DNA of 64,000 nucleotides from Ovoidimarina sp050299695 (GTDB lineage Bacteria > Pseudomonadota > Alphaproteobacteria > Rhodobacterales > Rhodobacteraceae), in assembly GCA_050299695.1 (NCBI GenBank), contig JBNKWI010000008.1:1-64000 (forward strand), written 5' to 3'. Made by a program: the position numbers and the translations under genes. The notes beneath the pieces were generated by a model. That model did no database searches. It was given only the letters and a program-made list of their open reading frames with translations, and was not told where the DNA came from. Shown here piece by piece: positions 1-8,753 of the stretch (its first letter is position 1; each line of letters opens with the position of its first letter).

Positions 1-165
1 ATTTTTCAATCGCTTGCCCAGTACGGCGGGCGGGCGCTCACAGGGATAGAGCCGCGGGTTTGTGCTTGCAACGGCTTGTTTGTGGCCGATCGCGGGCATA
101 GCATGGTTCGACGCCGGCGCAGCTGGACTAAAAAGTTTTCACTCACGGGGCGGGGAGGCATCGGC
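1..165. other. Leader region upstream of the alpha-mannosidase
   Basis: No gene can be supported here. An in-frame ATG at 76 would extend the mannosidase by 30 residues, but that stretch (rich in R and S) does not look like the family and has no ribosome binding site. The segment holds an AT-rich, partly palindromic site at 128-142 and a good Shine-Dalgarno sequence (GGGGAGG, 152-157) for the GTG at 166. Any upstream gene lies outside the window. Confidence 0.5.
128..142. promoter_or_regulatory. Candidate LacI-family operator 1
   Basis: On the minus strand this site reads GTGAAAACTTTTTAG, an imperfect palindrome in otherwise GC-rich DNA. Two similar sites (TGAAAA, two bases, then T-rich) lie at 5626-5640 and 5691-5705 ahead of the transporter genes of the same island. 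A LacI-type repressor gene sits between them, so an operator for that repressor is a reasonable inference. No binding evidence is available. Confidence 0.4.
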
Positions 166-3100
166 GTGGATCTGGCGAAACTGGACCATCTTCTGTCCGT
201 TCTGCGGGCCCGGATCTTCGCCGAGACCGGCGTTTCGGTGCCGCTCGTCTGGGCCGAGGCGCCGCCCGCGCGCCGGGACGAGATGCTGGCGGGCCCGCAT
301 CCCGGCTGGGCGCCGGTGACGCCCGAGACGATCTGGGGCCGGCCGCAAAGCTATTTCTGGTTCGCCGGCCGGGTGGCCGTGCCAGAGGCGCTGGCGGGGC
401 GGCGGCTTTACCTGCGGATCGAGGCGCAGTTCGGCCGGGTGATGGGCCGGTCCGACCCGCAATGCCTCGTGCGGATCGACGGCGAAATCGCGCAGGGCGC
501 CGATTTCAACCATCGCGAGGTGCTCCTGACGGCAAGCGCCGAGCCGGGCCGCGACTATGGGGTGATGGTCGAGGCGGGCACCATCGAGGATCGCCGCCAG
601 ATCGGTTTCGGCTGCGCGCTGGTGGTGCATGATCCCGACGCCGAGGCGCTCTGGTTCGATCTTGCCACGCCCTTGGACGTGGCCCGCCATCTGCCCGAGA
701 ACGACCATCGCCGCGACGCGATCCTGTCGATTGCCGCCGAGGCGCTGAACGCGCTCGACCTGCGACAGGGCGACCCGGGGCGTTTCGCCGCCTCGGTGGC
801 CCGGGCACGCGAGATCGCGGCGGGGATCTATGCGCTGGCCGATACCGAGGTGCGGCCCGAGATCACGGTCACCGGGCATACCCATATCGACGTGGCCTGG
901 CTCTGGCGGGTGCGCGAGACGCGGCAGAAGATGGCGCGGTCGATGGCGACGGCCTTGGCGCTGATGGAGGAATATCCCGACTACCGGTTCATGTATAATC
1001 AGGGCTATCTGCTCGACACGCTGGCGCAGGAATACCCCGAGTTGTTCGACCGGCTGAAGGCGCGGCAGGCGGCGGGGCAGGTCGAGATCGAGGGCGCGCT
1101 CTGGCTGGAGCCCGACGCGAACATGACCGGCGGCGAGAGCCTGGTGCGGCATATCACGCGCGGGATCCGCTACCATCAGGAAACCTTCGGGGTGCGGCCC
1201 CGGATCGTCTGGCTGCCCGACACGTTCGGCTATTCCTCGGCGCTGCCGCAGCTCATGGCGCGGGCGGGGCTCGAGGTCTTCGTCACCCACAAGATGAGCT
1301 GGAACGACACCAACCGGATGCCGCACGAGATCTTCTGGTGGGAAGGGCACGACGGCACCCGGGTCCCGACCTATTTCCTGACGACCCAGCCGATGGAAAG
1401 CAATTCGATCGGCACCACCTACTGCCCCGACCTGACCGCGAGCCACGTGATGGGCGCCTGGCGCCGCTATGGGCAGAAGGGCGGCCATGACGCGCTGTTC
1501 CTGGTCTACGGCCATGGCGATGGCGGCGGCGGGCCGACGCGGGGGATGCTCGAGCATATCCGCCGGATGGAGCGCGGCATCCCGGGCTGTCCGCGCGTGA
1601 TCCACGGCACGATGGGCGGCTATTTCGAGGCGCTGCTGGCGGGGATGCGGGCGGCGCCCGAAGCGTTTCCCTCCTGGGTGGGCGAGCTCTACCTCGAGTT
1701 CCATCGCGGCACTTTCACCTCGGTCGCCGAGGTCAAGCGCAACAACCGCCGCGCCGAGGCCACGATGCGCGAGCTGGAGATGCTGGCGGTGCTGGCCTGG
1801 GTCGCGGGCGGCGAGTATCCGGCGGCAGAGATCGAGGCGCTGTGGGACATCGTGCTCCTGAACCAGTTCCACGACATCCTGCCCGGCTCCTCCATCGCCG
1901 AGGTCTATGCCGACAGCCGCACCGAATTCGCCGCGTTCTTCGCCGCCGCCGCCCGGCTGCGCGACAGCCTCGCCGCGCCGGGCGGGGGCCTCGCCGTCGC
2001 GAACCCGCTCGGCCAGCCGCGCACCGGCCTCCTCGCCCTGGCCTCCGACACCCCCGTCACGATCGACGGCACCCCGAGCCAGCGCATCTACCGCGCCGAC
2101 GGCACCGCGCGCGAGGCCGCGCCCATCGCCCCCGTGCCCGCCCTCGGCCTCCGCGCCGTCGCCATCGCCCCGGGCCCCGCTGCCGCCGGAACCCTCGACG
2201 CCAGCCCCTCGCATCTGGAAAACGCCAAACTCCGCGCCACGTTCGACGCGCAGGGCCGCCTCGAGAGCCTCACCGACAAAGCCAGCGGCCGCCAGCTCCT
2301 CGCCGGGCCCGGCAACCGGCTCCAGGCGTTCCGCGACCTGCCCGCGCAGTTCGACGCCTGGGACATCGACCTTGCCGACCGGGAACAGAGCTGGGAGATC
2401 GACCGGCTCGTCTCCGCCCAACTCGTCGAAACCGGCCCGCACCGCGCCGCGATCCGCTTCGAATGGACCTACGAGCGCTCCCGCATCACCCAGATCGTCT
2501 CGCTCGAAGCCGAGGGCCAGATCCTCGAATTCGACACCTACATCGACTGGCGCGACCCCAACACGCTCCTGAAATCGACCTTCCCCACCGCGTTCCGCGC
2601 CACCCAATCCCACGCCGAAACCCAGTTCGGCCATGTCACCCGGCCGACCCACGCGAACACCAGCTGGGACCGTGCCCGCTTCGAATGCCCGATGCACCGC
2701 TGGGTCGCGCTGACCGAGCCCGGCCTCGGCCTCGCCGTTCTGAACGACTGCAAATACGGCTACGACGCCGAGGGCAGCACGCTCCGCCTCACGCTCCTGC
2801 GCGCGCCGACCTGGCCCTGGGACGGCGCCGATATCGGCGAACACCGGTTCCGCTACGGCCTCATGCCGTTCCGCGTCCTCGCGGAAGTCCCGCCCGCCGC
2901 GGAGGGTTTCAACGCGCCCCTCGAAGCCCGCGCAGGCGGCGGCACCGCCAGCCTCGCGCAGCTCGACACGGCCGGCATCGCCGTCGAGGCGGCCAAGCGC
3001 GCCGAGGACGGCAAGGCGGTGATCCTGCGCCTCTGGGAGCGCGAGGGCCGCCGCCAGGAGGCGCGCCTCACTCCCGGCTTCGCCACCGCGAAGGCCAGCG

Positions 3101-3210
3101 AGGCCGACCTCCTCGAAATCCCGCAGACACCGCTCGCCCTCGAAAACGGCACTATCGCGCTCACATTCGCGCCCTTCGAAATCAAGACCATAAGGCTGGA
3201 GCTTGCATGA
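166..3210 (+). CDS. Alpha-mannosidase, glycoside hydrolase family 38
   Basis: Retaining alpha-mannosidase of family GH38, expected to release mannose from short alpha-mannosides in the cytoplasm, since no signal peptide is visible. The N-terminal catalytic domain shows the zinc-site motif GHTHIDVAWLW (His238 and His240, Asp242) and the nucleophile motif WLPDTFGYS (Asp352). The middle and C-terminal beta-domains follow, and the 1014-residue length is normal for the family. I chose GTG at 166 because GGGGAGG lies just upstream; the ATG at 76 adds a stretch unlike the family. The stop overlaps the next ATG (ATGA), so the PHP hydrolase is translationally coupled. It is the first gene of the oligosaccharide island. 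The natural substrate cannot be read from sequence. Confidence 0.93.
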   Translation: MDLAKLDHLLSVLRARIFAETGVSVPLVWAEAPPARRDEMLAGPHPGWAPVTPETIWGRPQSYFWFAGRVAVPEALAGRRLYLRIEAQFGRVMGRSDPQCLVRIDGEIAQGADFNHREVLLTASAEPGRDYGVMVEAGTIEDRRQIGFGCALVVHDPDAEALWFDLATPLDVARHLPENDHRRDAILSIAAEALNALDLRQGDPGRFAASVARAREIAAGIYALADTEVRPEITVTGHTHIDVAWLWRVRETRQKMARSMATALALMEEYPDYRFMYNQGYLLDTLAQEYPELFDRLKARQAAGQVEIEGALWLEPDANMTGGESLVRHITRGIRYHQETFGVRPRIVWLPDTFGYSSALPQLMARAGLEVFVTHKMSWNDTNRMPHEIFWWEGHDGTRVPTYFLTTQPMESNSIGTTYCPDLTASHVMGAWRRYGQKGGHDALFLVYGHGDGGGGPTRGMLEHIRRMERGIPGCPRVIHGTMGGYFEALLAGMRAAPEAFPSWVGELYLEFHRGTFTSVAEVKRNNRRAEATMRELEMLAVLAWVAGGEYPAAEIEALWDIVLLNQFHDILPGSSIAEVYADSRTEFAAFFAAAARLRDSLAAPGGGLAVANPLGQPRTGLLALASDTPVTIDGTPSQRIYRADGTAREAAPIAPVPALGLRAVAIAPGPAAAGTLDASPSHLENAKLRATFDAQGRLESLTDKASGRQLLAGPGNRLQAFRDLPAQFDAWDIDLADREQSWEIDRLVSAQLVETGPHRAAIRFEWTYERSRITQIVSLEAEGQILEFDTYIDWRDPNTLLKSTFPTAFRATQSHAETQFGHVTRPTHANTSWDRARFECPMHRWVALTEPGLGLAVLNDCKYGYDAEGSTLRLTLLRAPTWPWDGADIGEHRFRYGLMPFRVLAEVPPAAEGFNAPLEARAGGGTASLAQLDTAGIAVEAAKRAEDGKAVILRLWEREGRRQEARLTPGFATAKASEADLLEIPQTPLALENGTIALTFAPFEIKTIRLELA

Positions 3211-4418
3211 TCGAGACCCACCGCATCACCGAGTTCCCGGGCGGCCCGAAGAGCTTCGTCGAAATCCCCTTCGAGGTCGGCCCCGAGATCGAGCGGATCG
3301 AAGTGTCCTATGCCTTCCCGGCCGGGTCGGGCGGCTCCACCATCGACCTCGGCCTCGCGCGCGAGGGGCGGCTGCGCGGCTGGACCGGCTCGGAATATGG
3401 CCATGTCTGGATCGCCGAGGACCGTGCCAGCGCGGGCTACCATGCCGGGCCGCTCCCCGGCCGCTGGCAGGTGGTCCTCGGCATCGTCAGGCTCGGGCCC
3501 GACCCCTGGGTCGAGCTCTCGATCCGGCTGATCGAGAAGCGCCCCCGCTGGCTTGCGGGCGAGTTGCACAGCCATACGGAGCACTCCGACGGCGGCGTCG
3601 AGGCGACCCAGGCGCTGGCCCGCGCCCGTGCCTCGGGCTGCGACTTCGTCGCGCTCACCGATCACAACACCACGGCGCAGAACCGCGTCCGGCCCGAGGA
3701 TACCGGGCTCCTCCTGATCCCGGGGCTGGAGCTGACGACCTATTGGGGGCACACGAATTTCCTCGGCCTCGCGGAGCCGGTGCAGGACAGCCGCTGTTAC
3801 GACCTTGCCGATGTGGCCCGGAAGATGGCGGAGGCGCGGGAGGCCGGGGCGACCGTGGTCATCAACCACCCCTGTTCCGATGCCGGGTTCAACCGCTGGC
3901 AATCGGGCTGGGACGTGGCGTTCGACGCGCTGGAGATCTGGAACGGCAATTGGGGCGCGCATAACGTGGAGGCCGTGGCGCTGTGGCAGAGCCTGCTCGC
4001 CAGTGGGCGGCGGATCCCGGCCACGGGGGGCAGCGATTTCCACCTGAAGAACCGGCGGCGGCACGGGCGGCCGGCGAACCGGCTCTGCGCGTTGGGCCAT
4101 TCGGTCTCCGGCGTGCTCGGGGCGGTGCGCCGGGGCGCCAATGTGGTGGCCTTCGCGCCCGACGAGGCGATGGCCTATCCGCTGCCCGGCTCGCCCTGTT
4201 TCGGCGAGGACCACGCGGGGGCGGTGGGTGTCCGGTTCGAGGGGCTCGTGGCGGGCGACGAGATCCGCACCGTCTCGGAGGCCGGCACCGTCGCCACGCT
4301 GGCCGCCGGCGGGCCGGTGCAGGAGCTGGAGGCCGCGCTCGACGGGCGCTTCCTGCGCTTCGAGGTCTGGGCGGGGGACGCGCCCCGGCTGTTCACCAAC
4401 CCGGTCTACCGGGCCTAG
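3207..4418 (+). CDS. PHP-domain metallohydrolase, CehA/McbA family
   Basis: Metal-dependent hydrolase of 403 residues. The PHP domain starts near residue 117 with GELHSHTEHSDG (His121, His123, Asp128) and continues with LTDHNT (Asp152, His153), the usual di- or trinuclear metal ligands. The first 115 residues form a beta-rich domain typical of the CehA/McbA branch, named for carbaryl esterase, although most members probably cleave phosphoesters. The gene overlaps the alpha-mannosidase by four bases (ATGA) and precedes lacI by 12 bases. This placement suggests a role in removing a phosphate or phosphodiester substituent from the imported glycan; that role is inference. No signal peptide is visible. 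Confidence 0.85.
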   Translation: MIETHRITEFPGGPKSFVEIPFEVGPEIERIEVSYAFPAGSGGSTIDLGLAREGRLRGWTGSEYGHVWIAEDRASAGYHAGPLPGRWQVVLGIVRLGPDPWVELSIRLIEKRPRWLAGELHSHTEHSDGGVEATQALARARASGCDFVALTDHNTTAQNRVRPEDTGLLLIPGLELTTYWGHTNFLGLAEPVQDSRCYDLADVARKMAEAREAGATVVINHPCSDAGFNRWQSGWDVAFDALEIWNGNWGAHNVEAVALWQSLLASGRRIPATGGSDFHLKNRRRHGRPANRLCALGHSVSGVLGAVRRGANVVAFAPDEAMAYPLPGSPCFGEDHAGAVGVRFEGLVAGDEIRTVSEAGTVATLAAGGPVQELEAALDGRFLRFEVWAGDAPRLFTNPVYRA

Positions 4419-4430
4419 GGGGAACCGGCG

Positions 4431-5474
4431 ATGGCAAAGAAGGTCGGCATTCGCGAGATTTCGGAACGGGCGGGGGTCTCGCTCTCGACGGTCTCCCATG
4501 CGCTGAACGGCACCGCGCCGATCTCGGACGCGGTGCGCCAGAAGGTGCTCGGGATCGCCGCCGAGATGGGCTATCTCGCCAAGCGCCAGGCGCGGGCGGC
4601 GATCGCGACCCTGAGCGCGATCATGGTGGCGGTGCCCGAGAACGCGCTGCCCGACAGCGACGTGAACCTGGTGTCCTGGACGATTCTTTCGGCGCTGACC
4701 CGCGATTGCGAGGCCCGGGGCGTCAAGCTGGTGCCCTTCCCGATGTCGCGCGGGATCGCGCCGGGCGAGCTGGTCGCGGCGCTGCGCCGGGCGGAGGTGG
4801 ACGGGTTGATCCTCCTGAACGACGACCGGCCCGCGCTTCTGGCGGCGGTGGCGGGGAGCGGCGTGCCGGCGGTGCTGATCAACGGCGAGGATCCGAGCAT
4901 GCTCCTCGACAGCGTCACCCCGGGGAACCGGTTTGCGGCGCAGAAGGCGACGCATTGGCTGATCGAGCAGGGGCATCGCGACATCCTGCACCTGACCTGG
5001 CCCGCGCGGCAGACCGTGCGGCGGCGGCGCGACGGCTATTGCGACGCGCTGACCGAGGCCGGGTTCGGGGCCGAGCGGGTGCATGTGGTGATGGCCGAGG
5101 GGTTCGATCCGAAATGCGGCGAGGCGGCGGTCCGCGCCTGGCTGGCGCAGAACGGCGGTGGCCTGGGGCCGGTCACGGCGATCTTCTGCGCGGCCGACAA
5201 CCTGGCCTTCGGGGCGATGCGGGCGCTTGGCGCGGCGGGGTTCCGGGTGCCCGGCGACATCTCGGTGATGGGTTTCGACGGGGTGGCCCTGGGCGGGCTG
5301 CACGCGCCGCCGCTCACCACGGTGTCCATTCCGCTCGAGGAATTCGGCGCCGAGGCGTTGAACCTGTTGCAGCAGCGCGTGCTGGCCGGGCGCGTGCCGC
5401 GGGCGTCGCGGCGGGTCGAGCTCGGCTGCGAGATCGTCGAGCGGGCGAGCGTCGCGCGGCTCGATGGGGCCTGA
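4431..5474 (+). CDS. LacI-family transcriptional regulator
   Basis: A 347-residue repressor-type regulator. The N-terminal helix-turn-helix covers about residues 5-25 (IREISERAGVSLSTVSHALN) and is followed by the hinge helix. A periplasmic-binding-protein-like effector domain makes up the rest, with the usual LacI region around VPGDISVMGFDGV. It lies downstream of the mannosidase and PHP hydrolase, and upstream of the ABC importer. It probably represses the island until a sugar derived from the imported oligosaccharide binds. Candidate operators of the form TGAAAANNTTT lie at 128-142, 5626-5640 and 5691-5705. Confidence 0.92.
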   Translation: MAKKVGIREISERAGVSLSTVSHALNGTAPISDAVRQKVLGIAAEMGYLAKRQARAAIATLSAIMVAVPENALPDSDVNLVSWTILSALTRDCEARGVKLVPFPMSRGIAPGELVAALRRAEVDGLILLNDDRPALLAAVAGSGVPAVLINGEDPSMLLDSVTPGNRFAAQKATHWLIEQGHRDILHLTWPARQTVRRRRDGYCDALTEAGFGAERVHVVMAEGFDPKCGEAAVRAWLAQNGGGLGPVTAIFCAADNLAFGAMRALGAAGFRVPGDISVMGFDGVALGGLHAPPLTTVSIPLEEFGAEALNLLQQRVLAGRVPRASRRVELGCEIVERASVARLDGA

Positions 5475-5507
5475 CGGCGGGGGATTCGGCCGTTTGGCGC
5501 GCGGCCG

Positions 5508-5532
5508 GTGTACGGGTTGTGTACGGGTTGTG
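5508..5532 (+). repeat. Tandem 11-bp repeat GTGTACGGGTT (two units plus partial)
   Basis: Two exact head-to-tail copies of GTGTACGGGTT (5508-5518, 5519-5529) are followed by a third GTG. They lie between lacI and the binding-protein gene. Three copies of the same unit occur on the opposite strand at 58145-58177 with the same GGCCG flank. The unit length is close to one helical turn, so successive copies face the same side of the DNA. Function unknown. Confidence 0.85.
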
Positions 5533-5625
5533 CGCGCCCGAGACGGGCGGTTGGCGGGCCGGATCGCGCTGGATTCGCGGGGCTTTCGGCCGGTCCGTTC
5601 GGCGGCGTCCAGGTCGTGTGTGATA

Positions 5626-5640
5626 TGAAAATTTTTTACC
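5626..5640. promoter_or_regulatory. Candidate LacI-family operator 2
   Basis: TGAAAATTTTTTACC, an AT-rich imperfect palindrome about 115 bases ahead of the binding-protein start codon, in a GC-rich setting. It resembles the sites at 128-142 and 5691-5705. Confidence 0.4.
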
Positions 5641-5690
5641 TTTGCCTTCGGAGTTCGCCTCATAATATGGTGCGGTCACAGCTCCGCAGG

Positions 5691-5705
5691 CTGAAAAAAT
5701 TTGCA
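5691..5705. promoter_or_regulatory. Candidate LacI-family operator 3
   Basis: CTGAAAAAATTTGCA, centred about 65 bases (six helical turns) downstream of the site at 5626-5640. That spacing would let one repressor tetramer or two dimers bind the same face. It lies in the leader of the transporter operon, where binding would block transcription. Confidence 0.4.
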
Positions 5706-5749
5706 ATCCGGGACGCCACATACCCGGATCAACGGGAGAGGAGACCGTT

Positions 5750-7663
5750 ATGAAAATATTTGCACGCCGCCGCGCCGCGACCCTCGCCGCGCTTCTGGCT
5801 GCCACCGCCCTGTCCGCCCCCGCCTTCGCCTTCCAGGAGGCGCCGATGCTGGCCGAACAGGTCGCCGCCGGAACCCTCCCCCCCGTCGACGAGCGCCTGC
5901 CGGCGCACCCGTCTGTCGTGCAGGCGCTGGAGGTCGGGCAGTATGGCGGGACCTGGCATCGCGCCTTCAAGGGGCCCGGCGACCGCTGGGGTCCGACCAA
6001 GCTGATGGAAGAGCGGGTGCTGAAATACACCGCCGCGCCCGATGGCAGCGTGCAGCTGACGCCGGCATATATCGAGAGCTACTCGGTGAACGAGAACTCG
6101 ACCGAATTCACCTTCACGTTGCTCGATGGGTTGAAGTGGTCGGACGGGGTTCCGGTCACCACCGAGGATGTCGCGTTCTGGTACAACGACATCTACAACA
6201 ACCCGGAGATCACCCCGAGCCACGAGACCTATCTCGCTCCGGGCGGCGAGCCGCTCGAGGTCGAGATCGCCGACGACCGCACCTTCACGGTGAAGTTCAA
6301 GCAGCCCTATGTCTACTTCCTGAACATCCTGGCGCAGGATTCCACCGCGACGTCGGCGAGCCTCGACCGCCCGTCCTTCATCCAGCCGGCGCATTACCTG
6401 AAGAAGTTCAACAACCACTACGCCTCGGACGAGGAACTGGCGGCGCTGGCCGAAGAGTACCAGGTCGAGAAATGGACCGATCTCTGGGGCTCGAAGGGCA
6501 AGGTGACGGCATGGTGGTTCAACGAGGACCTGCCGGTCATCACCGCCTGGAAGGTCAAGGGCGGCGTCATGGGCGACAAGGTGACCATGGTCCGCAACCC
6601 GTATTACTGGGCGGTCGACCAGGACGGGAACCAGTTGCCCTATATCGACGTGATCGAGCACCGGCTGTTCGAGGCGCAGGACGCGTTCAACCTGATGATC
6701 GTGCAGGGCCAGATCGACATGCAGCAGCGCTATGTCACGGCCAACGACTTCACCTTCTACAAGGAGAACGAGGCGAAGGGCGGCTACCATATCGAGAGCT
6801 CGATCTCTGCGAATGTCTGGTCGCTGGTGCCGAACCTGACGGTGAAGGACGAGGCGCTGCAGGCGCTCTACGAGAACGCGGATGTGCGCCAGGCGCTGTC
6901 GATCGCCATCGACCGCGACACGATCAACGAGCTGGCCTTCTCGGGGCTGGGGGAAGCCCGCAGCGCCTCGCCGATCTCGGGCTCGCCCTATTTCGATGCC
7001 GATCTCGAGGCCCACTGGACCGAGTACGATCCGGAAAAGGCCAACGCGCTTCTCGACGCGGCAGGGCTGACCGAGCGCGACAGCGAAGGCTTCCGGCTGC
7101 GGCCCGACGGCAAGCGGTTCCAGATCGTCGTCGAGAACAGCGAGGACGCCTACAGCAACCTGATGGAACTGGTCGCCGACAACCTGGCCGATGTGGGGGT
7201 GGAGATCCTGCCGCGGCTGATCGACCGGACCCAGTGGGACGACAACCGGAAGAACAACGACTTCCAGATGCAGCTCGTGCCCTGGGACCGGCTGTCCATC
7301 GTGCCCGCCGACCCGCGGACGATGATGGGCAGCGACTTCTTCGGCAACGAGTACTTCACCTGGTACCGCACGGGCGGCGAAAGCGGCATCGAGCCGCCGG
7401 CCGACCATCCGATCCGCAAGGTTTGGGCCGACTGGGACCGCGCGGCGAGCGCCGGTTCGCTGGAAGAGGCCGACGCGGCGACCAACGAGATGATCGCCGA
7501 ATTCGTCAACAACGGTTGGGTGATCGGCCTTGTGGGCGAGGTCGCGACGCCGACCATCGTCAAGAACGATTTCCACAATCTCCAGCCGGGTCTGGTGGAG
7601 GACAACATCACCCGCGGGATCGGCATCGCCCGGACCCAGCAGATGTGGATCGGCGACCAGTAG
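5750..7663 (+). CDS. ABC transporter substrate-binding protein, family 5 (peptide/oligosaccharide type)
   Basis: Periplasmic solute-binding protein of 637 residues. A signal peptide of about 27 residues ends at Ala-Phe-Ala. The mature protein has the two-lobed family-5 features, including the DVAFWYNDIYN region and the DVRQALSIAIDRDTI motif. Family-5 proteins bind peptides, nickel or oligosaccharides. The glycosidases in the same operon make an oligosaccharide the likely ligand here (inference). GGGAGAGGAG upstream of the ATG is a strong ribosome binding site. A perfect hairpin at 7718-7743 separates it from the permease genes, as often seen where the binding protein is made in excess. Confidence 0.92.
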   Translation: MKIFARRRAATLAALLAATALSAPAFAFQEAPMLAEQVAAGTLPPVDERLPAHPSVVQALEVGQYGGTWHRAFKGPGDRWGPTKLMEERVLKYTAAPDGSVQLTPAYIESYSVNENSTEFTFTLLDGLKWSDGVPVTTEDVAFWYNDIYNNPEITPSHETYLAPGGEPLEVEIADDRTFTVKFKQPYVYFLNILAQDSTATSASLDRPSFIQPAHYLKKFNNHYASDEELAALAEEYQVEKWTDLWGSKGKVTAWWFNEDLPVITAWKVKGGVMGDKVTMVRNPYYWAVDQDGNQLPYIDVIEHRLFEAQDAFNLMIVQGQIDMQQRYVTANDFTFYKENEAKGGYHIESSISANVWSLVPNLTVKDEALQALYENADVRQALSIAIDRDTINELAFSGLGEARSASPISGSPYFDADLEAHWTEYDPEKANALLDAAGLTERDSEGFRLRPDGKRFQIVVENSEDAYSNLMELVADNLADVGVEILPRLIDRTQWDDNRKNNDFQMQLVPWDRLSIVPADPRTMMGSDFFGNEYFTWYRTGGESGIEPPADHPIRKVWADWDRAASAGSLEEADAATNEMIAEFVNNGWVIGLVGEVATPTIVKNDFHNLQPGLVEDNITRGIGIARTQQMWIGDQ

Positions 7664-7717
7664 TCGCGGCAACCGGCTCCGGGGCGCCTTGGCGGCGCTC
7701 CGGATCCAGGCGCCTGA

Positions 7718-7743
7718 CCGGACGGCCCCGCCGGGCCGTCCGG
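7718..7743 (+). promoter_or_regulatory. Intra-operon hairpin after the binding-protein gene
   Basis: An 11-bp perfect stem (CCGGACGGCCC paired with GGGCCGTCCGG) with a four-base CGCC loop and no T-tract. It lies in the 103-base gap between binding protein and permease. Such structures commonly protect the upstream message from 3' decay, or partly terminate, giving more binding protein than permease. Confidence 0.7.
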
Positions 7744-7766
7744 GGTGGCGGACAAGGACCAGCCAG

Positions 7767-8753
7767 ATGCTCCAATTCGTTGTCAGACGGGTGCTCTGGG
7801 CGATCCCGGTCTTGGTGGTCGTCTCGTTCATCTCTTTCGTGATCATCCAGCTTCCGCCGGGCGATTACGTGACCGCGATGGTCGCGGAAATGCGCAACAA
7901 CGGCGAGTTCCTGACCGTGGCCCAGGAGGAAGAGATCCGGACCGGGCTCGGTCTGAACGATCCGCTTGTGGTGCAATACTGGCGGTGGATCTCGGCGATC
8001 GTCCTGCACGGCGATTTCGGCCATTCGTTTCACTGGAACGCGCCGGTGGCGGACTTGATCTGGGGCCGGCTGGGGATCACGCTGATCCTGTCGACGCTGT
8101 CCCTGGTCTTCACCTGGATCATCGCGATCCCGGTGGGGGTCTATTCGGCGCAGCGGCAGTATTCGTTTCTCGACTACCTGTTCACGGTGTTCGGGTTCCT
8201 GGGCAAGGGGATCCCGGACTTCCTGCTGGCGCTCGTGCTGATGTGGATCGGCTTCGCCTGGCTCAACATGGATGTGGGCGGGCTGATGTCGCCGCAATAC
8301 GAGGGGCAGCCCCTGAGCGTCGCCAAGGCGCTGAACGTGCTGGGGCATATCTGGATCCCGATCGTGGTGCTGGCCACCGGCGGCGCGGCGGGGCTGATCC
8401 GGGTGATGCGGGCGAACATGCTGGACGAGCTGGGCAAGCCGTATGTGGAGACCGCCTATGCCCAGGGGCTTTCCGAACGACAGGTGGTCTGGGGCTACCC
8501 GGTACGGGTGGCGCTGAACCCGTTCATCTCGACCGTGGGCTGGGCACTGCCGGCGCTGTTCTCGGGAGACGTGATCACCGCGGTTGTCTTGAACCTGCCG
8601 ACGACGGGGCCGCTGCTGCTTCAGTCTCTGAAGATGCAGGACATGTATCTCGCGGGCGGGTTCATCCTGATCCTGAGCGTCTTCACGGTAATCGGCACGC
8701 TTCTGTCCGACATCCTTCTGGCGTGGTCGGATCCGCGCATCCGGTACGCGTGA
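7767..8753 (+). CDS. ABC transporter permease (DppB/OppB type)
   Basis: Inner-membrane permease of 328 residues with about six transmembrane helices. The N-terminus MLQFVVRRVLWAIPVLVVVS is typical of the DppB family. The EAA-type cytoplasmic loop lies near YVETAYAQGLSERQVVWGYPVR and contacts the ATPases. The start at 7767 is the first Met that fits the family. The stop TGA shares one base with the next ATG (TGATG), so it is translationally coupled to the second permease. It forms the membrane channel of the island's oligosaccharide or peptide importer. Confidence 0.92.
   Translation: MLQFVVRRVLWAIPVLVVVSFISFVIIQLPPGDYVTAMVAEMRNNGEFLTVAQEEEIRTGLGLNDPLVVQYWRWISAIVLHGDFGHSFHWNAPVADLIWGRLGITLILSTLSLVFTWIIAIPVGVYSAQRQYSFLDYLFTVFGFLGKGIPDFLLALVLMWIGFAWLNMDVGGLMSPQYEGQPLSVAKALNVLGHIWIPIVVLATGGAAGLIRVMRANMLDELGKPYVETAYAQGLSERQVVWGYPVRVALNPFISTVGWALPALFSGDVITAVVLNLPTTGPLLLQSLKMQDMYLAGGFILILSVFTVIGTLLSDILLAWSDPRIRYA

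Noticed and set aside
139..2844. Long 901-codon ORF on the minus strand opposite the mannosidase
   Set aside because: High GC keeps antisense frames open. It has no ribosome binding site and its composition is Arg/Gly/Pro-rich, while the plus strand shows clear GH38 motifs.
5508..5532. CRISPR-like array from the tandem repeats
   Set aside because: Units are 11 bp, directly abutting and lack spacers, and no cas gene is present.
2853..5663. 936-codon ORF on the minus strand across the PHP and lacI genes
   Set aside because: Low-complexity antisense shadow of three well-supported plus-strand genes.
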